The notes: generated from the letters alone by a model not told the origin. A stretch of 64,000 bases of DNA from Mucilaginibacter sp. (GCA_031292485.1 JARLHA010000020.1:1-64000), one strand, 5' to 3'; shown: positions 30,532-40,046, numbered from the stretch's first letter. Made by a program: numbers and translations.

Positions 30532-33500
30532 TTATTCTTTGTTATCCTGTTTGTTAACTCCGATGGTATCCGGCCTCATTTGCTGTTTGTTAACTCCGGT
30601 GGTATCCGGTCTCATTTCCGTTTTATTTCCCGGGGATAACTTATCCAGCTTTTGTTTGGCGGTGGGTAAAATGTCGTCGTCGCCTTTATAATTATCAATA
30701 ATACTTTGCAGGGTAGCTTTTGCCTGGAAGTTGTCCTTCAGCGCCGCATAGTTATCCGCCAGCAGGATAAAAGTCTTTGTTACCCAGTAGTCATAGTTTG
30801 GCAGGTCCTTCACCAATTCAAAACAGGTTTTCTGTGATGCTTTGTATTTACCTTTCAGGTATTCAACCCTGGCGATGTTATATTTTGCTTCCGCTGCTGC
30901 AACTGTTTTGGTATTGGTAACAGTATATTCAAATTCGGCAACAGCTTTTGTGGTATCGCCTTTTTGCAGGTATGCCTGGCCGGCGTACAGGCCCGTTCTG
31001 AATTTATCTTCCTGGGCAGTCTTTTCATTTTCGCGTACCAGTTTTACATAATTCAGGGCATCGTCGGGCATTTCCATCTGCGAGTAACATACCAGCAGGT
31101 TGTTGATAGCAAAGGTATAATCGGCTTTATATTCCGAATTCACTTCCAGTTTTTTAAGGAAAACAACCGCTTCATTATATTTCTTTTGTGAAATATAAAG
31201 CTTAGCCATGGCGATTAACGACTGCTCGGTATAGTTACTTGTCCAGTCGTTTAAAATAACGTTATAGTCATTAACAGCTTCTTGTGGCCGGCCCAGGTTT
31301 ACCAGGCTTTGCGCCCTGATAAACCGTGCCCCTTTTTCGTAAATGGGTTTGGTTGGGAATTTGTCAAAATAAGCATTCACCGCACCAACAGTTCCGTCCC
31401 AATCACCCCTTGCATACAGGTTATTTGCAGATGTGTACATGATGTTTTCCTGGTCGGCCGCGGTGTAGTTTGCAATAGGCACAGTAGCAGCATAACTGAT
31501 AAACGTTTGCCCGTCACCTTTATCTGTGTAGATTTTTTCAATTTGTTTAAGGGCCTGTTTGGCCTCGTCAGTTGAGGAATAATCCTGCACCACCTTTTTA
31601 AACGATTCAATCGCCAGGTTATCGTTTCCGGCGTTATAGTCTATCAAACCAATAGTAACCAAAGCCCGCGGCACATAGCTGCTGGTCGGATATTTCTGGA
31701 TCATATCCAGCATGGCGCTTTTGGCTTTTAGGGTGTCGTTCTTTAAATAATAAGTATAAGCTATCTCGAACGATGCATCATCAGCATAATCGGATTTAGG
31801 GAATTTGCTTAACACATCATTCAGTGTACTGATCTTGGTATCAGGCGCACCCTGCAGTCCCTGTATCATACCGCGTTGAAATAGAGCGTAATCCTCGCCC
31901 TGGCTGCGCCGTTCAATGATCTTGTTATAATATTCCAATGCCCTGCTATAGTTCTTTAATACAAAATAGCTGTCGCCCAGGCGGGTGATGGCATCGTTTA
32001 CCGTATTGGGGTCTTTTTCATCGCCATCCAAAAACTTAAGGAAGTAAGTGGCTGCGGTTTTATATTTTTCGCCACCAAAGGCCGCATAAGCCAGCGCGTA
32101 GTTAGCATAATTGTAAATGGGGGTCTCCGGCGCATCCGGCATATCCAGAAACTTCTGGAAAGTTTCAACCGATTCATCGTATTTGCGTACTTCGTACATG
32201 GATTCAGCCATCCAGTAAGTGGTTAAAGTGGCAATGCGCGAATCAACCGGGTGTGTTAATGAACGCAGAAATATGCCGATGGCGTTTTCAAAAGCACGTT
32301 CATTATAAAATTCAAGCCCGCGGTAATAGGTAACCTTTTGGTAGGCGGCCATTGCACTGGCTGATTTGTTGGTGATAGGCTCCAGTATATCCACTGCCTC
32401 GGCATAATTGTGCGAATTAAGTAATTCCTCGCCCAGCAACGTTTTTACTTCGTCGGTACGTTTAGCCCTGGGGTAATTTTTTAAATAAAGCCTTGTAGCA
32501 TTCAGGGCCTGGTTATTGTAATCCAGTTCGTAGGATAACTTGGCGTATTGGTAAAGTGCATCTTCCTGTAACTGTTTATCAAAACTAAGTTTCGATGCCA
32601 GAAAAAAGGCGCTGCGGGCGCTCTGCTTATTGTTCAGTTTCAGGAAAACATCACCCAGGGTATAATCCCCGTTCTGGCTAAATACATCATTTTGTTGCTG
32701 TAGTTTCTCCAGTTCGGCAGCCGCTTTGGTATAGTTGGCAACTTTATAAAAAGTATAACCCATCTGATAGGTATCCTGGGTGTTTTGGGTTTTGCCAAGG
32801 TCTTCGTTTTCAAACCTGGTATAATATTTGGCAGCATCAGGATAACTGGCTTTCGCGAAATAGGAGGCGGCAATCAGGCGCAGCATTTCCCTTTCATTTT
32901 GCTGATGGGTTTTGTTGATGATGGGCACGGCGTAGCTAATCACATCATCATAGCGGTTATCAAGAAAATATACGGCTGTAATGTAATAAGGATAGCTGTT
33001 CTCATATTTCTTCGAGTTTTTTAACCTTTGAAAATTTACCAGCGCCAGGTGATAATCCTTATTCATATAAGCGATGTAGGCAAAGTAATAGGTAGCGTCG
33101 TCGGTATATTCCGAGCGGCGGCCTTTTACTTCGCTAAAAAGCTCCTGGGCATGTTTATAATCGTTAGTGGCAAAGTAGGCGTAGCCTTTACGGAATTTGT
33201 ATTCCGTATTTTCACGGCCATTGAGTTCATTCGCCTGTACTTTATCAAACCACTCCAGTGCTTCGGCCCATTGTTCGCGTTTCGAATAGGATTTGCCAAT
33301 CTGGAAGCAGGCCAGTTTGGTAAAGGGGTTTTCAGGGTGTTCTTTTATAAAACGAAGAAACATGCTTTCAGCATCGTCATTTTCCAGCTCAAGGGCACAT
33401 AAAGCCTCATAATATTGAGAATTCTCCTTTAAAAGGGAAAGTTCCGATTCGAAACGGGATTGGGTACCTGTTTTAAGCTTCGATTGTTCAATCAGCCGGA

Positions 33501-33654
33501 ATTGTTGCGCAGCAGCAACATACTCGCCCTTATCAAGCAGGTCTGTAGCTGCATGATAGGTATTATAAACCTGGAACGAGGGGTTTTGCTGGGCGTATAA
33601 TCTGGTGGCAAGAAATAACGGAACAAGAAAGGCGACGTATTTATATCTTATCAT
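30532..33654 (-). CDS. Large periplasmic tetratricopeptide-repeat protein
   Basis: 1040 residues from the ATG at 33654, with a signal peptide (YVAFLVPLFLATRLYAQQ). The rest is a continuous array of TPR/Tol-Pal-like repeats (for example EYVAAAQQFRLIEQ, YDDVISYAVPIINK, GDYTLGDVFLKLNNK and SRALEYYNKIIERRSQGEDY). It should form a long superhelical scaffold in the periplasm. The C-terminus holds two tandem 12-residue repeats (MRPDTTGVNKQQ type) from a 36-bp DNA duplication. The ATG at 33678 lies at the -7 box and is not favoured. The gene leads the block that includes the receptor-like barrel and the ExbBD motor. Confidence 0.85.
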   Translation of the reverse strand: MIRYKYVAFLVPLFLATRLYAQQNPSFQVYNTYHAATDLLDKGEYVAAAQQFRLIEQSKLKTGTQSRFESELSLLKENSQYYEALCALELENDDAESMFLRFIKEHPENPFTKLACFQIGKSYSKREQWAEALEWFDKVQANELNGRENTEYKFRKGYAYFATNDYKHAQELFSEVKGRRSEYTDDATYYFAYIAYMNKDYHLALVNFQRLKNSKKYENSYPYYITAVYFLDNRYDDVISYAVPIINKTHQQNEREMLRLIAASYFAKASYPDAAKYYTRFENEDLGKTQNTQDTYQMGYTFYKVANYTKAAAELEKLQQQNDVFSQNGDYTLGDVFLKLNNKQSARSAFFLASKLSFDKQLQEDALYQYAKLSYELDYNNQALNATRLYLKNYPRAKRTDEVKTLLGEELLNSHNYAEAVDILEPITNKSASAMAAYQKVTYYRGLEFYNERAFENAIGIFLRSLTHPVDSRIATLTTYWMAESMYEVRKYDESVETFQKFLDMPDAPETPIYNYANYALAYAAFGGEKYKTAATYFLKFLDGDEKDPNTVNDAITRLGDSYFVLKNYSRALEYYNKIIERRSQGEDYALFQRGMIQGLQGAPDTKISTLNDVLSKFPKSDYADDASFEIAYTYYLKNDTLKAKSAMLDMIQKYPTSSYVPRALVTIGLIDYNAGNDNLAIESFKKVVQDYSSTDEAKQALKQIEKIYTDKGDGQTFISYAATVPIANYTAADQENIMYTSANNLYARGDWDGTVGAVNAYFDKFPTKPIYEKGARFIRAQSLVNLGRPQEAVNDYNVILNDWTSNYTEQSLIAMAKLYISQKKYNEAVVFLKKLEVNSEYKADYTFAINNLLVCYSQMEMPDDALNYVKLVRENEKTAQEDKFRTGLYAGQAYLQKGDTTKAVAEFEYTVTNTKTVAAAEAKYNIARVEYLKGKYKASQKTCFELVKDLPNYDYWVTKTFILLADNYAALKDNFQAKATLQSIIDNYKGDDDILPTAKQKLDKLSPGNKTEMRPDTTGVNKQQMRPDTIGVNKQDNKE

Positions 33655-33675
33655 AGGGCGCAAACTAACGATGGT

Positions 33676-33683
33676 CAAAAATA
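33676..33683 (-). promoter_or_regulatory. Candidate -7 box (TATTTTTG) of the TPR gene
   Basis: TAnnTTTG match on the minus strand, 21 nt upstream of the ATG at 33654. It supports that start over the ATG at 33678. Confidence 0.4.
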
Positions 33684-33862
33684 GCTAAACAGATAAGCGA
33701 TTTCCACAATATTAATGCACATTCTGTGGAGAACATCGATTTGTTAACGGACAAAATTAAGGGGATGGTATGGGTGTGGAAAACTTTACGATTGTTAATA
33801 TGATTGAATTGTTGGTTAAATTTGATAATTCTTCGCTTGTATTTTCGTTATTGGTTAACATA

Positions 33863-34963
33863 ATGAACAAACTTTTTTTTCTCTTTTTATTGTCCGCAGT
33901 GCTGTTATTACCTGGCTTTAAACGCGCTGATATCCAAAGCGATCTGATTGTTTTGAAAGATGAACAAATACCTGTAATACCAAAGGAGTTTTACATAGAA
34001 AATGTTATTGATGAACGCCATGATAAAAGCGCAGTCGTTTGGTCGTCTAATATACCTGCAGAAAGCAATCCCCCGGCAAAGCGTTATGACTTTGAGGGTG
34101 GCGGCTTTAGGGCAATTAAAGGGTTTATTGACCATAACCTGCCCAAAAACAGGGCGCTTCGGCCAATAATTATCCGGTTAAAAGAGTTTAGAGCAGGTGA
34201 GTTGATCCTCCGGGACGGGCTTATAAACGGGGATGTTTCTGTTGTTATGTCATTTAACATAGTGAAAGCTGACGGCGATACCCTGCACCTGCTTGACTAT
34301 AATGGCAAGGCAAAATATAGCCGGAATGGGGGGCTTCTGCAGGATATAGAACCAACACTCAGGCATTTGCTGGTGAACGGTTTGGTATACCTGAATACCT
34401 GGATGAATAAACAGGCTGCAACTAATATCAACCTGGCAAAAGCCGTAGAGGTTACCTTTACGGATCATGCGGAAAAAACTGAAGAGGATACGATTTATTA
34501 TTTGTTTAAGCGGCCCCTGACCTGGGACGATTTCCGGGGGAAAGTGCCCCAAAGCAAGTTTGATGCTGAGGTATTTGCCACGATTGGCTATAACGAAAAA
34601 ACTACAGTCACCAACGGTGCAATCAACCTTGAACTGGATATAAAAGTTTGTATTCCTAAAAATGATTGCTGGGTAAAAGCCGGTAAACAAAACGATTACG
34701 CTTTAAACCATGAACAACGGCATTTTGATATTGCCAGGATTGTGGCCGAACATTTTAAGCAGCGAATAAGGGCTGAAAACTTGCCTGTGAGCAATTACGA
34801 CGGGCCGGTAAACGTGGATTACCTGGAGGCCTACCGCGAAATGGATAGTTTGCAAAAACAGTATGATGCAGAAACTAATCATGGTGGCGATCATGCGGCA
34901 CAGGAAAGATGGAACGAACGGATTGATAAGGAACTGAAGGCGATTAAGTCATTAAGTCATTAA
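33863..34963 (+). CDS. DUF922-family secreted putative zinc protease
   Basis: 366 residues from the ATG at 33863 with a signal peptide (KLFFLFLLSAVLLLPGFKRA). The first 200 residues form a lipoprotein-like N-domain of unknown family. The DUF922 region follows, from RPLTWDDFRGKVP to LNHEQRHFDIARIVAEHF, where HEQRH is the HExxH zinc-protease motif. The C-terminal charged helix continues to IKSLSH, which is encoded by the start of an ATTAAGTC tandem tract. The ATG at 33770 would place a poor leader and is rejected. Substrate unknown. Confidence 0.75.
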   Translation: MNKLFFLFLLSAVLLLPGFKRADIQSDLIVLKDEQIPVIPKEFYIENVIDERHDKSAVVWSSNIPAESNPPAKRYDFEGGGFRAIKGFIDHNLPKNRALRPIIIRLKEFRAGELILRDGLINGDVSVVMSFNIVKADGDTLHLLDYNGKAKYSRNGGLLQDIEPTLRHLLVNGLVYLNTWMNKQAATNINLAKAVEVTFTDHAEKTEEDTIYYLFKRPLTWDDFRGKVPQSKFDAEVFATIGYNEKTTVTNGAINLELDIKVCIPKNDCWVKAGKQNDYALNHEQRHFDIARIVAEHFKQRIRAENLPVSNYDGPVNVDYLEAYREMDSLQKQYDAETNHGGDHAAQERWNERIDKELKAIKSLSH

Positions 34964-35008
34964 GTCATTAAGTCATTAGGTCATCTGGTCATTGGTCATT
35001 TGGTCAAA
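34942..35008 (+). repeat. Tandem ATTAAGTC microsatellite-like tract
   Basis: About five tandem 8-nt units ATTAAGTC, degenerating to ATTAGGTCAT and ATTGGTCAT words. It encodes the last residues and stop codon of the DUF922 gene. Confidence 0.75.
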
Positions 35009-35068
35009 TGAAAGAGGGCATGTAACTTAGTATTTTTACCGTTGTTAATTAATCAATCAAAATACCCC

Positions 35069-36271
35069 ATGTCTACCCTGCACGAACGCATAACCAATTT
35101 TAACAAAGACCGGCTTCCCGAAATAGTACAGCTAAAATATAAGGCAATGGCCCAAAATGTGTTTGTTTTTTTGAGGGGGACTTGCCATTTGTTTTATGAA
35201 GACCTTTCGGCCACGAAGGAACTTCCGCCTTCGCCATTAACGTGGATCTGCGGCGACCTGCACCCCGAAAATTTCGGGAGTTTTAAAGGGGATGATCGCC
35301 AGGAATATTTTGATCTGAATGATTTTGATGAAGCCATGCTTGCCCCGGCTGCCTGGGAATTAGTACGAATGGTTACCAGCATATTTGTGGCATTTGAAAG
35401 CCTGGGTCTTAAAAAGGAAGAGGCGCTGCGTGTTGCAGGTCTTTTTTTAAAAACCTATGCAGCAGTTTTAAAAAATGGAAAAGCTTTGAGCATTGATTCG
35501 CGTACGGCGGCTGGCGTAGTGGATGACTTTTTAAACACCGTTAAAAAGCGCAGGCAAAAGGAGCTGCTTAAACGGCTGGCGGTTTTAAAAAACGGAAAAT
35601 TTAAAGCGTTGTTATTGGATAACCGTCACCTTGTGTTACAGGAAAACTTAAAAAAGGAGTTAATCGCCCATATCAGCGGCCTCGTCAAAAATCACAGTTT
35701 TTCGGGAGATAATTTTAAGGTGCTGGACGGTGTTTTCAGGATTGCCGGCACGGGTAGTTTAGGTGTTAAAAGGTATTTGTTTTTATTGAACCACCTGGAT
35801 ACTAAAGGAAAATACCTGTTTCTGGATATGAAGCAGGCGTCATCATCGTCATTAAAGCCTTATTTAAAAACATCGCAGCCCGAATGGGCATCGGAAGCCG
35901 ACAGGATTATTGCTGTGCAAAAACGGATGCAAAATGTACCGCCGGCCTTATTGCATTGCACAGTATTTAAAAATGAAACCTATGTTTTAAAGCAAATGCA
36001 ACCTATTGCCGATAAAATTAATTTTGAACTGCTAAAAGATCACTACCCCGAAATTAATAAAGTAATTACCGATATGGCCATGTTAACGGCTTCGGCCCAG
36101 TTGCGTAGCAGTGGCCGGCAGGGATCAGCTATTGCCGACGACCTGATAGTATTTGGTGAAGATAACCATTGGGGAGAGGCTGTAATAAAATATGCGCAAC
36201 GATATGCAGGCCAGGTGAACATTGATTATACTGCGTTCGTTTCGGGTTTTAATAAGGGGTTTTATCAATAG
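35069..36271 (+). CDS. DUF2252-family protein (kinase-like fold)
   Basis: 400 residues from the ATG at 35069 (a TTG at 35042 would extend it by nine residues). The segments WICGDLHPENFGSF and DLNDFDEAMLAPAAWELVRM contain GDxHxxN and D-F-D-E motifs that match the catalytic and metal-binding loops of kinase-like (aminoglycoside phosphotransferase-like) folds, which define DUF2252. Cytoplasmic; activity unknown. No co-transcribed partner. It is followed by a small zinc-ribbon-like gene on the other strand. Confidence 0.85.
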   Translation: MSTLHERITNFNKDRLPEIVQLKYKAMAQNVFVFLRGTCHLFYEDLSATKELPPSPLTWICGDLHPENFGSFKGDDRQEYFDLNDFDEAMLAPAAWELVRMVTSIFVAFESLGLKKEEALRVAGLFLKTYAAVLKNGKALSIDSRTAAGVVDDFLNTVKKRRQKELLKRLAVLKNGKFKALLLDNRHLVLQENLKKELIAHISGLVKNHSFSGDNFKVLDGVFRIAGTGSLGVKRYLFLLNHLDTKGKYLFLDMKQASSSSLKPYLKTSQPEWASEADRIIAVQKRMQNVPPALLHCTVFKNETYVLKQMQPIADKINFELLKDHYPEINKVITDMAMLTASAQLRSSGRQGSAIADDLIVFGEDNHWGEAVIKYAQRYAGQVNIDYTAFVSGFNKGFYQ

Positions 36272-36288
36272 AAATGTGGTGAGCAGAA

Positions 36289-36480
36289 TTAATGCCACAC
36301 ATAAAATTTACGCCGGCAATTGAGGCAAAAATATCTCTTTAATGGAAGAAAGAAAAGCAGGTTTTTAACTAATATACCGCGGTGTATCCGGTTGTCACAA
36401 ACAGTGTTACACTTATGGCAGGTGTGAATTTTTCGTTCGGCCTTTACTAAATTACTCTTGTCATGCAATAAAGCAACCAT
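36289..36480 (-). CDS. Small zinc-ribbon-like protein
   Basis: 63 residues. Two CxxC knuckles are present, CHKC (about 21-24) and CLNC (about 52-55), separated by a basic, hydrophobic stretch RGILVKNLLFFLPLKRYF. This pattern (zinc knuckle, amphipathic segment, knuckle, aromatic end KFYVWH) occurs in small unannotated proteins of related genomes. Likely binds zinc; function unknown. Convergent with the DUF2252 gene (17-nt gap). The gap 36481-36605 shows nothing recognisable. Confidence 0.6.
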   Translation of the reverse strand: MVALLHDKSNLVKAERKIHTCHKCNTVCDNRIHRGILVKNLLFFLPLKRYFCLNCRRKFYVWH

Positions 36481-36605
36481 TGTATTAGCTGATTTGATTA
36501 TTAACGAATTTTAAGCTTATCAAATTTAAAAATAATTTTCGTCAAAATATAAAATAAATGTAATGTTTTTGCTTTAGGCGATGTTTGCTGCCCTTACAAA
36601 AAATA

Positions 36606-37817
36606 TCAAAAAGCTTCGCCAAGTGCCAGATTAATATCCGAAAAACCCTTGCTTAAGCCGTAATCAATACAAATATTGGTATCAGATTTTTTGTTGAATT
36701 TTATTCGTAATCCGGTACCTCCTGCGGGGTTTAAATATGCAAAATTATGACTATTGGGTTGACTGGCCGAGTTTATATTGGCAAACAAAACAAATCCAAG
36801 TAATCCGTTTCGGGTGATATCCCTGCGGTATTCAGTTTCAAAGTAAGCCAAAGCTTCCCCCCGGTACCGGTTCTGGTTAATGCCGCGCCCCGAACGCTGG
36901 TAGGGGTCGTTACCGATGCTGGGCAGCAAAAGGTAAGGGGTGCCCGGCGAAAGGGTTGTCCAGTAATAGGTCCAGAAAGCGAGTTGGTTTTTTAAGCCGT
37001 AATTGCTTAAGGAAATATATTTCCGCAGGTCGATATAAACCGACTGCGAGTTATTATCGCTTCCTAAAAGCTTGGTATTACTGCGGTAGATGATATTTGC
37101 GAATGCGCCCGGCAACGGGTTAAATAAGTTTTCGCGCGTATCATATAAGGCATTAAAAGTAATGGCCGACGAAAATGAATTTACACCCTGGGCTGTTCCG
37201 TATTGATAATGGCTATAATTGGTTAGCGGAATGGCAGAGATGGTGTTAATGTTGATGAAATAATCCATATTATAACCAACGCCCGCATACAAATAAGGCC
37301 TTATCCGTTTAAGCAGGCTTTGGTAAAAGCGGATATAGTCATAATTTACCAATAGCTTGCTTACTTCAGGCTGGCCACCCCCCAAACCCCAGGTGTATTG
37401 GGGATAAACCAAAAAACGGGTGTCGCCCTGTATGTTATATGAATTGTCTGTAAGCCAGATACTTGAATGGATGGGTAACCCATATCGTCCCTTTAGATTG
37501 AAATACGGCGCAAAAGTGACGCTCGAAATATAGGTGCTTTTACGTGGGCCGAGGTAAAAACCAGCAGTTGTCGAGGTCACTAAGGCTTTACTTCCACCGG
37601 GCACTGAAGAGGATATAGGAAGGATTGAAAAATAGATCTGTTTTTTTTCATTGTAATTTTTCCTGGGTTTAAACCTGAAAAGCGAGCGGCCTATATCGAT
37701 CAGATCCTTTTGACCCGAGGTATCAATGTCTGTTTTATTTGTGGTATCAACCGGCACCTGCGCCCGAAGCATAAGCGAAGAAAAGCAAAGCAGAACTGCC
37801 ATTAAAAGTTTTTTCAT
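36606..37817 (-). CDS. Omp85/BamA-TamA-like outer-membrane barrel protein (copy B)
   Basis: 403 residues with a signal peptide (LLMAVLLCFSSLMLRAQ). The mature protein is beta-rich, with repeated YGLPIHSSIWLTDNSYNIQGDTRF-like strands, and ends in the aromatic C-terminal strand INLALGEAF. The segment FANIIYRSNTKLLGSDNNSQS, followed by RRDITRNGLLGFVLFAN, resembles the surface-antigen (D15) barrel of the BamA/TamA superfamily, but there are no POTRA domains. It is about 60% identical by eye to the upstream gene 37915-39141, a tandem duplicate. Role in export or assembly uncertain. Confidence 0.75.
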   Translation of the reverse strand: MKKLLMAVLLCFSSLMLRAQVPVDTTNKTDIDTSGQKDLIDIGRSLFRFKPRKNYNEKKQIYFSILPISSSVPGGSKALVTSTTAGFYLGPRKSTYISSVTFAPYFNLKGRYGLPIHSSIWLTDNSYNIQGDTRFLVYPQYTWGLGGGQPEVSKLLVNYDYIRFYQSLLKRIRPYLYAGVGYNMDYFININTISAIPLTNYSHYQYGTAQGVNSFSSAITFNALYDTRENLFNPLPGAFANIIYRSNTKLLGSDNNSQSVYIDLRKYISLSNYGLKNQLAFWTYYWTTLSPGTPYLLLPSIGNDPYQRSGRGINQNRYRGEALAYFETEYRRDITRNGLLGFVLFANINSASQPNSHNFAYLNPAGGTGLRIKFNKKSDTNICIDYGLSKGFSDINLALGEAF

Positions 37818-37914
37818 TATTCATATAAGAAAAATTTTAACTTTTTGTTTGGGGGCGCATTAGCGCAAAAAGGATACAAAATAAATTGGGACAAAACCTA
37901 AAGTCGTGTTGTGT

Positions 37915-39141
37915 TTAAAAAGCTTCTCCCAGTCCAAATCTTACGGATGAATAATCCCGGCTGAAACCGTAGTCAATACAAATGTTGGTATCCGAATTTT
38001 TGTTGAATTTGATGCGCAGCCCGGTGCCTGCCGCGGGGTTCCAGTAAACAAAACGGTTGCTTTTTAGCTGGCTTGCCGAGTTTGCATTTGCAAATAAAAC
38101 AAAACCAAGCAGACCATTGTGGGTGATATCGCCGCGATATTCGGCTTCAAGGTCAAATAGCCGTTTGCCGCGATAACGGTTTTGCTCAAAACCCCGGCCA
38201 GAGCGATTGTAAGGATCCATACCGATAGCAGGAAGGTCAAGGTAAGGAGCGCCCGTGGTAAGGGTTGTCCAGTAGAAGCTCCAGAATGCAAGCTCACTTT
38301 TGGGGTCGCCATGGTTAAGTGAAATATATTTACGAAAGTCTAAATATAAGGATTGCCAGCTATTATTGCTTCCGAACACAACGCCGCTGTATCGGTAAAC
38401 CACGTTCGCATAGATGCCCGGAAGCGGGTTGAGGTCATTTTTCCGCGTATCATAAAGCAGGTTTACCGTGGGGCCTGAAGAAAATGAGTTTTTATCGGTA
38501 GATGTTCCAAATCGGTATTGTGTAAAATTGCTGATAGTATTGCCATTGTTAATGCTGTTATCGGAATTTTCGATATCAATGTAATAGTCAAGGGCATAAC
38601 CCGCGCCAACAAAAAAATAGGGTTCAATTTTTTTAAGTACCGCCTGGTAAAAACGGATATAGTTATAATTTACTAAAAAACGGTCACTTTCTGGTTGTCC
38701 GCCTCCAAGCCCCCAGGTAAATTGCGGATAAACCATGAAACGGGTATCTCCCTGAATGTTCCATTTGTTATTATTTAACCAAATGCTTGATCGCACCGGA
38801 AAACCATACCTCCCTTTTATATTTGAATAAGGGGCGAACGTAATGGTAGAAAGATAAGTGGTATTCCTGTCGCCAAGATATACACCTGCGGTTGTAGTGG
38901 TTACCAGTGCTGTTCCGCCACCGGGTATAGATGTTGAAAAAGGCAAAAAGGAGAAATATACCTTCCTTTTTTCATCAGGCAGATTTGGCCTTGATTTTGA
39001 TTTAAATAATGTTCTGCCAATATCGATAATATCCTTTTTTCCGGTAGTATCAACATTTAAATGCCCCTTGTCTATGGGGCCTTGAGCGAAAAGCAAGCCG
39101 GGTAAAAAACATAAAAACAGCAGTAAAAAAAACTTCCCCAT
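37915..39141 (-). CDS. Omp85/BamA-TamA-like outer-membrane barrel protein (copy A)
   Basis: 408 residues with a signal peptide (FFLLLFLCFLPGLLFAQG). It shares architecture and long conserved stretches with the next gene, for example DIIDIGRTLFKSKSRP, PGGGTALVTTTTAGVYLG, INLFGLGGGQP-like and the C-terminal VRFGLGEAF. Barrel only, without POTRA repeats. The two genes are transcribed in the same direction, 97 nt apart, and probably arose by tandem duplication. Neither neighbour suggests a substrate. Confidence 0.75.
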   Translation of the reverse strand: MGKFFLLLFLCFLPGLLFAQGPIDKGHLNVDTTGKKDIIDIGRTLFKSKSRPNLPDEKRKVYFSFLPFSTSIPGGGTALVTTTTAGVYLGDRNTTYLSTITFAPYSNIKGRYGFPVRSSIWLNNNKWNIQGDTRFMVYPQFTWGLGGGQPESDRFLVNYNYIRFYQAVLKKIEPYFFVGAGYALDYYIDIENSDNSINNGNTISNFTQYRFGTSTDKNSFSSGPTVNLLYDTRKNDLNPLPGIYANVVYRYSGVVFGSNNSWQSLYLDFRKYISLNHGDPKSELAFWSFYWTTLTTGAPYLDLPAIGMDPYNRSGRGFEQNRYRGKRLFDLEAEYRGDITHNGLLGFVLFANANSASQLKSNRFVYWNPAAGTGLRIKFNKNSDTNICIDYGFSRDYSSVRFGLGEAF

Positions 39142-39242
39142 CGCTCAATAAAAACCAGGCTTTCTTGTTTATAAATGAAAGAATTAAAAAACACTTAACG
39201 AAGCAATTTGTAAAAATGTATGTGACCGGTACAGTTAAAAAA

Positions 39243-40046
39243 CTACTGCGCCAGGAATTTTACCACCGCATCCGAAAACGCTTTTGAATGAATAGCCGTG
39301 TTGTGATTCCCTGGAACATATGCGAGCCCCGAGCCGGGCACAAGTTTATTCAACCCGGTTTCTGATCCGTTTTCTTTGTCTTCAGTTCCACGGATAATTA
39401 AAACCGGAATTTTTACCCGGGAAAGCTCTTCGGGGCTGGTTGAAGGCTGGTATTTTTGCTGAAGCGCCAGGGCAAGTTCATCAAAATGCTGGCTATGGAT
39501 ATATTTTATCATATCGTCCACATCGTGAAAGGTGGTATCTCCCATTAACGCCCGGTAGGCATGCACCCGGCGCGGCCATTCAGGATTGGTATAGGCATCG
39601 CCCATGCCTCCCATTATCGCTTTATGCAGCCGTTTGTCCAATACCAACAGCCTTGAAGCAATGATTGAGCCGCGCGAATAGCCAACGGCGTCATATTGTT
39701 TAATATTTAAGTAGGTTATCAGCCCGGTAATATCTTTTGCCTCGGCATCGTTGGCATAGGCGCTTTCCTGATGCGGTTTGTCTGAACGCCCGTTGCCGCG
39801 CTGATCGATGAGGATTACCTTAAAGCCTGCTTTCAGCAGGTCGTTATAAAATACGCAGGTTTTTAACCCCTGCCCGGTACCCGAAAAACCATGGATCAGC
39901 AAAACAGGATACCCGTCGCCTTTTACTTCGTAGTATATTTTTGTGCTGTCGAAAGAAGTAAAGTAATGCCCTTCGTCTTTTGGCTGAGCAACTAACTTCA
40001 CACTTAAAAAGAACAAGACACTGAATGCAACCAGGTATTTTTTCAT
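39243..40046 (-). CDS. Secreted alpha/beta hydrolase
   Basis: 267 residues from the ATG at 40046, with a signal peptide ending VKLVAQ. The catalytic triad fits Ser in GYSRGSIIASRL (nucleophile elbow G-x-S-x-G), Asp in IRGTEDKENG and His in PGNHNTAIHSKAF. The oxyanion motif is HGFSGTGQG. Probably an esterase or hydrolase of the periplasm; substrate unknown. It is 33 nt downstream of the beta-lactamase-like gene and likely co-transcribed. Confidence 0.85.
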   Translation of the reverse strand: MKKYLVAFSVLFFLSVKLVAQPKDEGHYFTSFDSTKIYYEVKGDGYPVLLIHGFSGTGQGLKTCVFYNDLLKAGFKVILIDQRGNGRSDKPHQESAYANDAEAKDITGLITYLNIKQYDAVGYSRGSIIASRLLVLDKRLHKAIMGGMGDAYTNPEWPRRVHAYRALMGDTTFHDVDDMIKYIHSQHFDELALALQQKYQPSTSPEELSRVKIPVLIIRGTEDKENGSETGLNKLVPGSGLAYVPGNHNTAIHSKAFSDAVVKFLAQ

